In this document: positions 7,645-17,018 of the stretch, piece by piece | How positions within the stretch are numbered: position 1 is the stretch's first letter | Layout of the letters: every line of letters starts with the position of its first letter | Origin: an uncultured Rhodoblastus sp. | Lineage (GTDB): Bacteria > Pseudomonadota > Alphaproteobacteria > Rhizobiales > Beijerinckiaceae | Reading direction: 5' to 3' | Length of the DNA: 64,000 nt | Assembly (NCBI RefSeq): GCF_903903185.1 | Contig: NZ_CAIUXT010000078.1 | Coordinates: 1-64,000, forward strand | Translations under genes and position numbers: made by a program | Notes under the pieces: generated by a model | What the model was told of the DNA's origin: nothing | The model's input: the letters and a program-made list of their open reading frames with translations, nothing else | Databases searched by the model: none

Positions 7645-10600
7645 TGGCGCGCATCACCCGATTTCTGGCCCTTGCGGCGGTGATCCTCGCGGTCCTCCTC
7701 GGCGCCGGCTTCGCGGGGCTGGTCTATTACGCCCGCCAGACGGCGCCGACGACGGCGACCGGCGGACAGGCCGGAGCGCCCTCGGCCAAGGGCGAAACCA
7801 GCGGCGGCGACGAAAAAGGCGTGCTTGCCGCGATCATCGAGAGGGCCTTGTCCTCGCCCGGCATGCGAGTCAATGTCGGGGCGGTCGATGGCGCGCTGTC
7901 ATCCGACGCCCTCATTCGCGATGTGACGATCTCCGACGAACAGGGGGTCTGGCTGCGGCTCGACCGGGCGCGGCTGATCTGGAGCCGCTCCGACTTGTTC
8001 AGGGGCCAGCTCCTCGTCAACAAGCTCGAAATCGGCCACCTCGAAATCCTGCGCAAACCCGCGCCTTCCGGCTCGGAGCCAACCCCGGAGACGCCGGCGC
8101 CGGAAGCCGCGTCCTCAGGCGGCGGGTCAGGTTCGCTGCTGCCGAGCCTGCCGGTCAAGGTCGTCGTCGATGAATTCGCGCTCGCCGACCTGTCGCTCGG
8201 CGAGGACGTGGTGGGCGTAGCGGCGCGCCTCAGCGCCACCGGCCACGCCAGTCTTGGCCGCGCCGCCGACGGGCTCGACCTCGCCTTCGACCTGAAAAGG
8301 CTCGACGCGCCGGGCGTGATCGATCTGCGCCTCTCCTTCGACCCCAATACCAATGCGCTCAAGATCGGCGCCGCCGCGCATGAGCCGGCGGGCGGCGTGG
8401 TCGCCCATGCGGCAAAACTCGACGGCCAGCCGCCGCTCGATTTCGAACTCAACGGCGACGGCACGCTCGACGCGTTTCAGGCCAAACTGGCTTTCGACGC
8501 CGGGGCGCTGGCCTCGGTTGCGGGCGGCGCGCGGCTCGACCGGCGCGGGAATGAGCGGGCGCTGTCGCTCGATCTCGCCGGCACGATCGAAAAATTGCTG
8601 CCGCCGCTGCTCGGCCCGGTATTTCAAGGCCAGACGACGGTCGGCGGCGCCGCGGCCTTCGGCGACGACGGCGCGTTCGGCCTCGATGGCTTTCACATCG
8701 TCGCCCGGCAGGCGCGGCTCGACATCGACGGCAGACTCGGCGCCGATCAGGCGATCGCCGGCCATGTCGATCTGCGCTCGCTCGGTTCGAACGGCCATGG
8801 CGCGCGTTCGGGCGACGCGGAGATCGGCGCGCTGGAGCTCAAGATCGACGCCGCCGGCCAATTGCAGGCGCCGAAAATCGACCTGAGCCTGCATGTCGCC
8901 GACGCCCGCGCGCCGGCAGGCCGCATTGGCAGGCTCGACGCCAAATTCAACGCCAACCCCAATGGACCCGTCGCCGATCCGGCGACGCGCATTGCGCTTG
9001 CCGCCGACGCCAGCGGCGAGGGACTGAGCTTCGCGCAGAAAGGGCTCGCGGAGGCGCTTGGCGGGCGCCTCGATCTGACCTTGCGCGCCAGCGCCGCGCC
9101 CGATGGCGAGACCGAGGTCACGCTCGCAAGGCTCAAGTCGGCCAGCGGCGAACTCGGCGCCGCCGGCCTGTTCGGCCCCAATCGGGTCAAGGGAAAAGTC
9201 AGTTTCGACCTGCCGGAACTCAAACGCTTTGCCGAACTCGCCGGCGTGGCGCTAAAAGGCGCGGCCAAGGGCGAAGTCGATCTCGCCGGCGACCCGCGCG
9301 CGCGCCTCGACGCCAAAATCGATATCGACGCCGACAGGCTGGCGACGGGGATTGAACTCGCCGACGGGTTGATCGGCGGCAAGACCCGGATTTTTGGCGG
9401 CGTCGCCAAGCTGCGCGACGGCTACGCCTTTGACGGACTGGCGCTGGCCGCGCGCAATCTGACGGCGCTGCTCGACGGCGAGGCCACCCGCGCCAAGGCC
9501 GATGTCCGCTTTTCCGCCGATGCGCCCGATCTGGCGCGCGTAGCGAAGGATCTGGCCGGCAAGGCGCAGGCGCAAGGGCGGCTGACCGGCTCGCTCGTTC
9601 ATCCCGACGCCGCCTTCACTTTGAACTTTGCCGACGTGCGCTCGATGGGCCGGTCGATCCCGCGTCTGGCGCTCGACATCGTCGCGAAAGATATTGTCGC
9701 CGCGCCCGATGCGAAAATCGGCATGGACGGCGTCATTGGCGGCAAGCCGGCTTCCGGCGCGCTGGCGCTGGCCCGCCGCGCCGATGGCGGCTGGGCCTTC
9801 AAGTCGGAGGATTTCCGCATCGGCTCGGCGGCGCTCGTCGGCGCGGGGGGCCTCTCGCCGGGCCATCTTCTCGACGGCGCCTTCGATCTCGACGCCGACG
9901 ATCTCGACGATCTGACGCCGCTGGCCTTGCGGAAGCTCGCCGGGCGGTTGCAGGCCAAAGTCGCTTTCGACGCGGCCGGGGGCAAACAGGCGCTTTCCGC
10001 CAAGGTCAAAGCTGCCGGCCTGCGCGCCGCCGGCGCGACGCTCGAAAAGCTCGATATCGACGCCAGCATCGCCGATCTGTTCGGCGCGCTGAAAATCGAC
10101 GGAAATGCTTCGGTCGAGCGCGCATCTTTCGGCGCGCAGACGATTCCGCGCCTGCGGGCCGTGGCCAAATCCGGCGCCGACGGCAGCGATTTCACCTTGT
10201 CCACGGAAGCGCGCGGCATCCAGGTCGAAAGCCGGGGACGGCTTGTCGCCTCGACGCCATTGCGCGTCGATCTCGCCGCATTCGAGGCCAGAGGCAATGG
10301 CCAGAGAATCGCTCTGGCCGGACCGGCGCGGCTGGCGTTTCCGCCGCAATCCGTCGAGATCGGCGGACTCGTGCTGGTTTCCGGCGCAGGGCGGCTTTCG
10401 GTCGAGGGCAAGGTCGGCGAAAAGCTCGACCTGACCGTTTCGGCCAAGGCCCTGCCGCTGGCGCTCGCCCGCATGGTCGCGCCCGATCTGGCTTTGGGCG
10501 GGACGCTCGACGCCTCGGCGAGGCTCGGCGGGTCGGCTTCCGCGCCCACCGGCGACTGGCGCCTCGATGTGTCCAAACTGGCCGCGCCGCAATTGCGGCA

Positions 10601-12047
10601 AGCGGGCCTGACCTCGCTGGATATTCGCGCCACGGGCCGACTGGAGGGGACCCGCACGACGCTCGACGCCCAGACCACCCTGCCCCGGGGCGGCGCCCTG
10701 CGGATCGCGGGAAATGTCCCGCTCGATCCCGAGGGCGCGATGGACCTCGCCGTGCGCGGATCGCTCGACGCGGGACTCGCCAATGTGGCGCTCGCCGACA
10801 GCGGTCGCAGCGTCCGTGGCAAGCTCGCTCTCGATCTGCGGGCGCAGGGGTCGTTCAGCAAGCCGCAAGTGTCGGGCACGGCGGCCCTGACCGGCGGCGC
10901 CTTCGCCGATCCGCTGGCGGGGATAAAATTCGACCGTATCGACGCGCTTTTGCGCGCGCGAGGGGACCAGGTGACGATCGAGCGTTTCAACGCTTTCACG
11001 CGCGGCGACGGGACGGTTGCGCTCGCCGGAAATATCCGCATCGATCCCGCCGACGGCTTCCCGGCCTCGATCCGCATAACTGGCCGCAAGGCGGAACTGG
11101 TCTCCAATGATATCGTCACCGCCATCGCCGATCTGGCGCTGGACCTGAGCGGCCCGCTGGCGCAAAGGCCGCGCGTCAACGGCAAGATTTCGTTCCAGTC
11201 GATCGACGTCCGCGTGCCCGACCGCATTCCGGCTTCGAGCCGCCCGCTCGCGAACACCGTCCACATCGAGCCGAGCCGCGCGGCGGCGGCGCGGCTGGCG
11301 CTGGCGGCGAAGAAAAGCCGGCAGCGCAGGACCGCCCCGCCCCCCTTCAACGCCGATCTCAATGTCGCCATCTCCGCGCCCTCGCGGATTTTCGTGCGCG
11401 GACGCGGCATTGACGCCGAACTTGGCGGCGACCTGACGCTGGCCGGCGACCTCGCCCGGCCCGTCGTCAAGGGCGCATTCGCACTGCGGCGCGGCGCCTT
11501 TTCCATCGCCGGCAAGAGACTGGATTTCACGCAAGGCAACATCCTGTTCGTCGGCGACGCCATTCCCAATCTCGATTTTCTGGCCCAGACCCAGACCGGC
11601 GACGTCACTGCGCAGGTCGCCATTTCCGGCCCGGCGGACCAGCCTTTATTCACCTTCTCCTCGATCCCGGAACTGGCGCAGGACGAGGTGATTTCGCGCC
11701 TGCTGTTTTCCAGCGCCTCCGGGAGCCTGACGCCGATCCAGGCGCTGATGCTGGCGCAGACGGTGGCGGAATTGAGCGGCGACGGCGGGCCGGGCGTGCT
11801 GGAGAAAATGCGCCGGTCGCTCGGCGTCGATTCGCTTGACGTTCAGCTCGGGCCGGACGGCAGTCCGCGCGTCGGAATGTCGCGCTATATCATGCCCAAT
11901 GTCAGCGTCGGCGTGCGCACGGGCGCCAAGCCGACCGACAGCGCCGCGACCATGTCGGTGGACGTCACCAAACGCGTGCGCGTCCAGGGCGAGGCCGGCG
12001 CCGACGGCAGCGCCACCGCCGGCGTCGCCGTGCAATGGGATTATTGA
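7644..12047 (+). CDS. tamB: Translocation and assembly module TamB (AsmA-like, DUF490)
   Basis: A 1467-residue protein anchored by one N-terminal membrane segment (FLALAAVILAVLLGAGFAGLVYYA). The rest is a very long periplasmic stretch of beta-repeat sequence with recurring LxVxxLxxPxLR-type strands, the AsmA/TamB beta-groove fold. The conserved C-terminal TamB domain is evident in ISGPADQPLFTFSSIPELAQDEVISRLLFSSAS and the end VAVQWDY. It spans the periplasm as TamA's partner and as a lipid conduit. It starts in the overlap ATGA-like TGATG with tamA, so the two are translationally coupled. The length is typical for Hyphomicrobiales. Confidence 0.93.
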   Translation: MARITRFLALAAVILAVLLGAGFAGLVYYARQTAPTTATGGQAGAPSAKGETSGGDEKGVLAAIIERALSSPGMRVNVGAVDGALSSDALIRDVTISDEQGVWLRLDRARLIWSRSDLFRGQLLVNKLEIGHLEILRKPAPSGSEPTPETPAPEAASSGGGSGSLLPSLPVKVVVDEFALADLSLGEDVVGVAARLSATGHASLGRAADGLDLAFDLKRLDAPGVIDLRLSFDPNTNALKIGAAAHEPAGGVVAHAAKLDGQPPLDFELNGDGTLDAFQAKLAFDAGALASVAGGARLDRRGNERALSLDLAGTIEKLLPPLLGPVFQGQTTVGGAAAFGDDGAFGLDGFHIVARQARLDIDGRLGADQAIAGHVDLRSLGSNGHGARSGDAEIGALELKIDAAGQLQAPKIDLSLHVADARAPAGRIGRLDAKFNANPNGPVADPATRIALAADASGEGLSFAQKGLAEALGGRLDLTLRASAAPDGETEVTLARLKSASGELGAAGLFGPNRVKGKVSFDLPELKRFAELAGVALKGAAKGEVDLAGDPRARLDAKIDIDADRLATGIELADGLIGGKTRIFGGVAKLRDGYAFDGLALAARNLTALLDGEATRAKADVRFSADAPDLARVAKDLAGKAQAQGRLTGSLVHPDAAFTLNFADVRSMGRSIPRLALDIVAKDIVAAPDAKIGMDGVIGGKPASGALALARRADGGWAFKSEDFRIGSAALVGAGGLSPGHLLDGAFDLDADDLDDLTPLALRKLAGRLQAKVAFDAAGGKQALSAKVKAAGLRAAGATLEKLDIDASIADLFGALKIDGNASVERASFGAQTIPRLRAVAKSGADGSDFTLSTEARGIQVESRGRLVASTPLRVDLAAFEARGNGQRIALAGPARLAFPPQSVEIGGLVLVSGAGRLSVEGKVGEKLDLTVSAKALPLALARMVAPDLALGGTLDASARLGGSASAPTGDWRLDVSKLAAPQLRQAGLTSLDIRATGRLEGTRTTLDAQTTLPRGGALRIAGNVPLDPEGAMDLAVRGSLDAGLANVALADSGRSVRGKLALDLRAQGSFSKPQVSGTAALTGGAFADPLAGIKFDRIDALLRARGDQVTIERFNAFTRGDGTVALAGNIRIDPADGFPASIRITGRKAELVSNDIVTAIADLALDLSGPLAQRPRVNGKISFQSIDVRVPDRIPASSRPLANTVHIEPSRAAAARLALAAKKSRQRRTAPPPFNADLNVAISAPSRIFVRGRGIDAELGGDLTLAGDLARPVVKGAFALRRGAFSIAGKRLDFTQGNILFVGDAIPNLDFLAQTQTGDVTAQVAISGPADQPLFTFSSIPELAQDEVISRLLFSSASGSLTPIQALMLAQTVAELSGDGGPGVLEKMRRSLGVDSLDVQLGPDGSPRVGMSRYIMPNVSVGVRTGAKPTDSAATMSVDVTKRVRVQGEAGADGSATAGVAVQWDY

Positions 12048-12199
12048 ATTACGGGCAATTCCCCGTTCTCACGATCCTCCGACGCTGCGCCGTCCGGTGA
12101 GGAAAAAAACACCTGATATTCCCGGGTTGCGAAGAAAATCCGGACGGTCTATCGCAACAAGCTAACAAGATTTTTCCCGGCACAGACGAAAGGCGCCCA

Positions 12200-13012
12200 A
12201 TGGCCAATACGACAGCGGAGCTTGAAGCGCTCCTGATGCAGCGGTCGCTGACCGACGCCCAGCTTCTGAAAGCGGCGGAGGCCTCGGCGGATTTCAGAAT
12301 TCTGCCGCAGGCGACGGTGCTCAAGATCGGCGGACAGAGCATCATCGACCGTGGCCGCGCCGGTCTTTATCCGCTCCTCGACGAGATCGTCGAAGCCCGC
12401 AAGAAGCATCAGCTGCTGATCGGCACCGGCGCCGGCACCCGCGCCCGTCACCTCTATTCGATCGCGGCAGGGCTCAACCTGCCGGCGGGCGTGCTGTCGC
12501 AACTCGGCGCCTCGGTTGCCGACCAGAACGCCGCGATGCTCGGCCAGCTTTTGTCGAAATACGGCATTTCGACGGTCAGCGGCGCCGGCATGTCGGCGGT
12601 GCCGCTCTATCTCGCCGAGGTCAATGCGGTGATCTTCAGCGGCATGCCGCCTTATGGCCTGTGGACGCGTCCCGCCGCCGAGGGCGTCATCCCGCCCTAT
12701 CGCACCGACGCCGGATGTTTCCTGCTCGCCGAGCAATTCGGCTGCAAGGCGATGATCTATGTCAAGGACGAGAACGGCCTTTACACCGCCAATCCGAAAA
12801 CCGCGAAGGACGCCAAATTCATCCCGAAAATCTCGGTGGACGAGATGAAGGCCAAGGGCTTGCAGGACTCGATTCTCGAATTCCCGATGCTCGATCTGCT
12901 CAAGGCGGCGCGCCATGTCCACCAGGTGCAGGTCATCAACGGCCTCGTGCCGGGCAACCTGACCCGCGCGCTCGCCGGCGAACACGTCGGCACGATCATC
13001 ACCGCGAGCTGA
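12200..13012 (+). CDS. mosB: Molybdenum storage protein, beta subunit
   Basis: 270 residues of the amino-acid-kinase fold, closely matching the Azotobacter vinelandii MoSto beta subunit in length and sequence ([92 protein letters not shown]). In the family, three alpha and three beta subunits form a cage that packs more than 100 Mo or W atoms as polyoxometalate clusters, using ATP. AAAGG lies 6-7 nt before the ATG. Subunit letters follow the common alpha = MosA, beta = MosB use. The 152-bp leader shows no ModE-type operator that I can recognise. Confidence 0.93.
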   Translation: MANTTAELEALLMQRSLTDAQLLKAAEASADFRILPQATVLKIGGQSIIDRGRAGLYPLLDEIVEARKKHQLLIGTGAGTRARHLYSIAAGLNLPAGVLSQLGASVADQNAAMLGQLLSKYGISTVSGAGMSAVPLYLAEVNAVIFSGMPPYGLWTRPAAEGVIPPYRTDAGCFLLAEQFGCKAMIYVKDENGLYTANPKTAKDAKFIPKISVDEMKAKGLQDSILEFPMLDLLKAARHVHQVQVINGLVPGNLTRALAGEHVGTIITAS

Positions 13013-13022
13013 AGAGAGCGTC

Positions 13023-13868
13023 ATGACCAAGACTCCCAACACCATCAAGCACGTCGCCTCGCCGCTCGCCCGCCAGACCCTGCTCGACAAGGATCTGACC
13101 CGCCCCGTCGCCGGCCGGCGTCCGGTGCGCATCCTGCCCTGGCTTCAGGTCGTCAAGATCGGCGGGCGCTCGATCATGGATCGCGGCCATGAGGCGATCC
13201 TGCCGATTGTCGAAGAGATCAGAAAACTGCTGCCCGAGCATCGGCTGCTGATCCTGACCGGCGCCGGCATCCGCGCGCGGCACCTTTATGGCGTCGGCCT
13301 CGACCTCGGCCTGCCGGTCGGGTCGCTCGCCCCGCTCGCGGCGAGCGAGGCCGGCCAGAACGGCCATATCCTCGCGTCGCTGCTCGCGCCGGAGGGGGTC
13401 TCCTATGTCGAGCACCCGACCATCGCCAGCCAGCTGGCGATCCATCTCTCGGCGGCCCGCGCGGTGGTGGGCAGCGCCTTTCCGCCCTATCACCATCACG
13501 AATTCCCGAATTCGCGAATCCCGACCCATCGGGCGGACACGGGCGCCTTCCTGCTCGCCGACGCGCTCGGCGCCGCCGGCCTGACCATCGTCGAGGACGT
13601 GGACGGGGTCTATGATAGAGATCCGAACGGCGCCGAGGGCAAGAAGGCCAAGCTGATCGGCGAGACGACCGCCGCCGAACTCGCCAAGAATCTAGCCAAA
13701 TCCAAGGGCACCTCGCCCTTCGACCCGGCGCTGCTCGAAGTCATGGCGACCGCGCGCCATCTCGAACATGTGCAGATCGTCAATGGCCTGAAAGCCGGAC
13801 GGCTGACCGCCGCGCTGCGCGGCGAACATGTCGGGACGATCATCCGCACTGGCGCAAGCAAGGCCTGA
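13023..13868 (+). CDS. mosA: Molybdenum storage protein, alpha subunit
   Basis: 281 residues, the paralogous partner of the gene 10 bp upstream. It shares the amino-acid-kinase core ([32 protein letters not shown]) and matches the Azotobacter alpha subunit, including the PPYHHHEFP loop; histidines there help bind the Mo8 cluster in the known structure. A lysine-rich insertion ([16 protein letters not shown]) near residue 205-230 is slightly longer than in Azotobacter. Co-translation with mosB gives the alpha3beta3 cage. No molybdate transporter or nitrogenase gene lies in the window. It is convergent with the mdc operon, only 18 bp away. Confidence 0.93.
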   Translation: MTKTPNTIKHVASPLARQTLLDKDLTRPVAGRRPVRILPWLQVVKIGGRSIMDRGHEAILPIVEEIRKLLPEHRLLILTGAGIRARHLYGVGLDLGLPVGSLAPLAASEAGQNGHILASLLAPEGVSYVEHPTIASQLAIHLSAARAVVGSAFPPYHHHEFPNSRIPTHRADTGAFLLADALGAAGLTIVEDVDGVYDRDPNGAEGKKAKLIGETTAAELAKNLAKSKGTSPFDPALLEVMATARHLEHVQIVNGLKAGRLTAALRGEHVGTIIRTGASKA

Positions 13869-13886
13869 CGCGGCTTTCTCGAAGCC

Positions 13887-14795
13887 CTATCCAAGTTCGC
13901 GCAAAACCCAGTCCCGCGCGCCAACAAGGCTGTTGAATTCGGCGACCGAACGCGCCGGGATGTCTGGCGCCCGGTCCCGCGCCATGCGCGCGAGCCCGGC
14001 GCCGGGGCCGAGTTCGAGCAGAACCTTGCAGCCCCTTTCGCGCAAGCCGTCGAGGCAGGCGGCCCAGTCGATGGTTTGCGCCAGTTGCGCGGCGAGGGCC
14101 TCGCGCGCCGGCGCGGGCGCGAACACCGGCGCGCCGCTGACGCCCGCCAGCACGGGCGCCGAGGGCTTTCGCCAGACCGCCTGTTCGAGGGCGCGGCGGA
14201 ATGGTTCGACCGCCGGCCGCATCAGGCTGGTGTGGGAGGGAATGCGGATCGCCAGCGGCGTGGCCTTGGCGCCGCTCGATTGCGCCTCGACGCCGCAGGC
14301 CGTGACGGCGTCCGGCGCGCCGCCAACCACGAGGCGGTCGTCGTCGTTGACGATGGCGATTTCGACGCCGTGGCGGGCGCATAGCTTGTCGATTGTCGCG
14401 CGGTCGAGGCCGCGCAGGGCCAGCATGGCGCCGCCGCCGGGACATGCCTCGTCCATCAGCACAGCCCTCGCTCGCGCCAACCCGACGACATTGCCCGCGT
14501 CGAGCGCGCCCGCGCAACCATAGGCCGCCAATTCGCCGACGCTGTAACCGGCCAGCGCGCGGACCGGCGGCAGTCCGTCGCCAAGGACCGCCCAGACCGC
14601 AAGCTGAAAGGCGCAGACCAGCGGCTGCGCAATCGCGTTGACCTGCATCTGTTCCGCCGAGAGCGTGAAAGGATCGCATCCGGTCTCATGCGAAAAGATT
14701 TCCCAGACCGGCCTTGCCCTGTTGTCGTCCTTGAGGACGGCGAACATGCCGGGCGTCTGGTCACCCTGGCCGGGGCAAAGAAGGCCGAGGCTCAC
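13887..14795 (-). CDS. mdcH: Malonate decarboxylase epsilon subunit (malonyl transacylase, MdcH)
   Basis: 302 residues of the FabD/acyltransferase fold: LLCPGQGDQTPGMF at the N-terminus, the nucleophile in GYSVGELAAYG, and the substrate-binding segment IRIPSHTSLMRPA. It transfers malonyl from malonyl-CoA to the carrier-protein prosthetic group to start the decarboxylase cycle. The start is a GTG at 14795 whose sequence overlaps the mdcB stop (GTGA). An in-frame ATG exists 78 bp upstream inside mdcB, but the residues it would add are arginine-rich and unlike the family. It is the last gene of the operon. Confidence 0.9.
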   Translation of the reverse strand: MSLGLLCPGQGDQTPGMFAVLKDDNRARPVWEIFSHETGCDPFTLSAEQMQVNAIAQPLVCAFQLAVWAVLGDGLPPVRALAGYSVGELAAYGCAGALDAGNVVGLARARAVLMDEACPGGGAMLALRGLDRATIDKLCARHGVEIAIVNDDDRLVVGGAPDAVTACGVEAQSSGAKATPLAIRIPSHTSLMRPAVEPFRRALEQAVWRKPSAPVLAGVSGAPVFAPAPAREALAAQLAQTIDWAACLDGLRERGCKVLLELGPGAGLARMARDRAPDIPARSVAEFNSLVGARDWVLRELG

Positions 14796-15643
14796 GGCGA
14801 CAGCCCGTGGACGAACCAGGCGGCGGCGAGGCAATCGGCGGCGCCGCCGGGGGAGAGATGCAAGGCGACGCAATCACCATGCAGGTCGAGCGCGCGCCGG
14901 CGCCAGTCGGGCGCCTCCACGCCGCCGGCTTCGATGAAACGGCGCGCCGCGTTCTGCACGAAGGCGAGCCCTTCCGGCCCTCCGCGATGCAGCAGATTGG
15001 TGTCCTGCAAATGCGCCATGATGGCGAACAGGCACTGGATGGCGGCGCGCTCGGCGCAGCCCGTCCGGCGCAACGTCGCGCGCAAAACGGGAACGGCGAC
15101 GCCGATGAGCGTCGGCAGACCGGCGAGCAGTTCTTCGCGCGCGCCGCGCGCGCCGTGGCGGCGGATCGCGCGCGCGCCATGGGAGTCCGGCGCCTCGCGC
15201 GACGCTTGCGCGACGCCCTCCCCCCAAAGATCCAGAATCGTTTGCGCCAGTTTTTCGCCGCGCAGATCGAGCCCGCGCGCCTGCCGCCAGCCGGCGGCGG
15301 CGGCCAGAAAGCCGAGACAGAAAATCGCGCCGCGATGGGTGTTGATCCCGCCTGTCGCCGCCAGCATCCGCCGCTCGGCCTCGATCCCCAGACCCTGCAA
15401 TTCGCCAAATGGCGCGGCGCGCGCGCCGGCCTCGGCGATGGCCGCGAAATAGAAGCGCAGCGCGAGCAGCGAACGCACGAAGGTCGTCAGATTCATGTCG
15501 TCATGGGCGCCATTATCGACCGGGCTGACGAGGCCGGGCTTGGGGTGAAGCGCCAGTTCGGCCAGCAGCGCGCGGGTCGCAAGGCGCCCGATCCGGCCCG
15601 ACGCGCCGCGCAGATCGGGAGGGAAAAAAGTCTGAAGTTTCAT
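14792..15643 (-). CDS. mdcB: Triphosphoribosyl-dephospho-CoA synthase MdcB
   Basis: 283 residues of the CitG/MdcB family. It joins ATP and dephospho-CoA to make 2'-(5''-triphosphoribosyl)-3'-dephospho-CoA, the precursor of the decarboxylase prosthetic group. Recognisable stretches are LLAELALHPKPGLVSPVDNGAHDDMNLTTF (split by the conserved KPGLV) and GGINTHRGAIFCLGFLAAAAG with the THRGA motif. The start is the ATG at 15643, overlapping the mdcG stop by 4 nt; the upstream open frame belongs to mdcG DNA read out of frame. Confidence 0.92.
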   Translation of the reverse strand: MKLQTFFPPDLRGASGRIGRLATRALLAELALHPKPGLVSPVDNGAHDDMNLTTFVRSLLALRFYFAAIAEAGARAAPFGELQGLGIEAERRMLAATGGINTHRGAIFCLGFLAAAAGWRQARGLDLRGEKLAQTILDLWGEGVAQASREAPDSHGARAIRRHGARGAREELLAGLPTLIGVAVPVLRATLRRTGCAERAAIQCLFAIMAHLQDTNLLHRGGPEGLAFVQNAARRFIEAGGVEAPDWRRRALDLHGDCVALHLSPGGAADCLAAAWFVHGLSP

Positions 15644-16326
15644 GCCGCCCTCGCACGCAGCAGGGCGTCGATATCCTCTATGGGACGCAACGAAACATGA
15701 TTGGCGCCCTTGACCAGAATTTTTTCCGGGCGCGCGGCGAATTCGCGCCAGGAAATAAAATCGCCGATAAAGTCGCCGTCCGGCAAAACGATCTCGCCAT
15801 CGAGGCGCGGCGCCGGCCAGCGCAGCTCGAAATCCTGCAGCAAGGCGATCCACGCCGCGCATCGCGCGCTATCTGCCGGCGCGAGCAAAAGGTCGATGTC
15901 GGACTCGCGCGTGACATAAATCATCGCCGGGTCGGCGGCGAAAAACTGCCAGGCGAAGGAGCCGAATACGCCCGTGTCGGGCGCGACCCCGGCGAGCGCC
16001 GCCGCCAATTCGCGCATGGCGTCGGGCCAGAACGTGGCGCTGCTTTTCACCGCATCGAAAAACAGCGGCGGCGGGCGGCGGCGCGTCACCGCCTCCGCAC
16101 TCAGGACCAGTCCAACGCGCCGTTTGCCCGGCAAAGCCAGCCCGAGGCGAAGCAGACCGGGCGCATCGTTTTCCCCCCGGCGTGCGACGACGAGCGGCCG
16201 GTCTGTTTCAAGCCATTGCGCCAGCGCCTGTTCGTCCGAAGCGGGGATCGGCGCCGCCAGCCATCGGCGCCAGTCGGCTTTCAGAAAAACCCAGTCGTGG
16301 CGGCGCAAGGGCTCAAGGCTCCGCAT
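15640..16326 (-). CDS. mdcG: Phosphoribosyl-dephospho-CoA transferase MdcG (holo-ACP synthase)
   Basis: A 228-residue MdcG/CitX-type nucleotidyltransferase. YVTRESDIDLLLAP is its metal-binding DxD segment (SDIDLL) in the nucleotidyltransferase fold. It attaches the phosphoribosyl-dephospho-CoA group made by MdcB to the serine of MdcC. The N-terminal MRSLEPLRRHDWVFL matches the family start. It overlaps mdcE by 14 bp and mdcB by 4 bp, so the genes are tightly coupled. Confidence 0.9.
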   Translation of the reverse strand: MRSLEPLRRHDWVFLKADWRRWLAAPIPASDEQALAQWLETDRPLVVARRGENDAPGLLRLGLALPGKRRVGLVLSAEAVTRRRPPPLFFDAVKSSATFWPDAMRELAAALAGVAPDTGVFGSFAWQFFAADPAMIYVTRESDIDLLLAPADSARCAAWIALLQDFELRWPAPRLDGEIVLPDGDFIGDFISWREFAARPEKILVKGANHVSLRPIEDIDALLRARAA

Positions 16327-17017
16327 GGCGCACCCGCTCGCTCACCGCGCGCGCCAGCCTGCGCCCGTCGCGCTGCTCGCCCCACTGGCGGCGGCTGTCG
16401 GACTCAGTTGGCGCGTCGAGCGCCTCGGCGAGGCGCTGCGCCAGATCGCCTTCCCACAGCGCTTGGATCGCGCCCATTTTGAGATAATTGGCGACGCCGG
16501 GCGCGAACACCGGCGAAGACTGGCTCAATTCCTCCAGCCGTTCGAGCGGGATCTTGGTGATCCGCGACATGGCCGGAAGATTCATCACCCGCACCTGCGA
16601 TTCGGGCAGGGCGTAGCAGTGGTCTGACAGCAGGCTGGACGCGAGAAAGCCGCCGCTGACCGCCTCGGAATAGACGAGGCCGATGATCTTGTGGCCGCGA
16701 TTGCGCGCAAGCTGGAGGCATTTGGCGAGATGCGCCATATAGCCGTTGATGCCGAGCAATTCGTCGCGCCGGCTCAGCCTTTGGCCCTGGGTGTCGACGA
16801 GCAGCAGGATCGGACGGGCGGGATGTTCGCGCACGATTTCGAGCACGTCGGCGGCCATGCGGAAGGCCAGTTCGACGCCGATCGGCGCGGCGTCGACCGA
16901 GCCGATTATGGCGACTTTTCCGGACGCGCTTTCACCCGTTCCGTGGAAGAACAGGCCGTCGAAAGCGACGTCGCTGCCGGCGGGAAACAATTTGGCGAGC
17001 AGGGTTTTCGCGTCCAT
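16313..17017 (-). CDS. mdcE: Malonate decarboxylase gamma subunit MdcE
   Basis: A 234-residue crotonase-like subunit of the carboxyl-transferase pair, with GSVDAAPIGVELAFRMAADVLEIVREHP and PILLLVDTQGQRLSRRDELLGINGYMAHLAKCL typical of MdcE. With MdcD it forms the malonyl-S-ACP decarboxylase that releases CO2 and leaves acetyl-S-ACP. AGAGGG inside the mdcD tail provides a ribosome-binding site, and only 1 nt separates the mdcD stop from this ATG. The C-terminal SRRQWGEQRDGRRLARAVSERVR is the expected basic tail. Confidence 0.91.
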   Translation of the reverse strand: MDAKTLLAKLFPAGSDVAFDGLFFHGTGESASGKVAIIGSVDAAPIGVELAFRMAADVLEIVREHPARPILLLVDTQGQRLSRRDELLGINGYMAHLAKCLQLARNRGHKIIGLVYSEAVSGGFLASSLLSDHCYALPESQVRVMNLPAMSRITKIPLERLEELSQSSPVFAPGVANYLKMGAIQALWEGDLAQRLAEALDAPTESDSRRQWGEQRDGRRLARAVSERVRHAEP

Positions 17018-17018
17018 G

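Noticed and set aside
9252-11534. 760-codon open frame on the minus strand inside tamB
   Set aside because: Composition is Arg/Gln/Gly-rich and lacks any family motif, and it is antisense to a clear TamB. Long antisense frames are expected in GC-rich coding DNA; the same holds for 9599-11653 and 8127-8894.
12048-12199. ModE operator or Moco riboswitch before the molybdenum storage genes
   Set aside because: I could not find the paired TATA-rich ModE half-sites or a recognisable riboswitch fold in the 152-bp leader.
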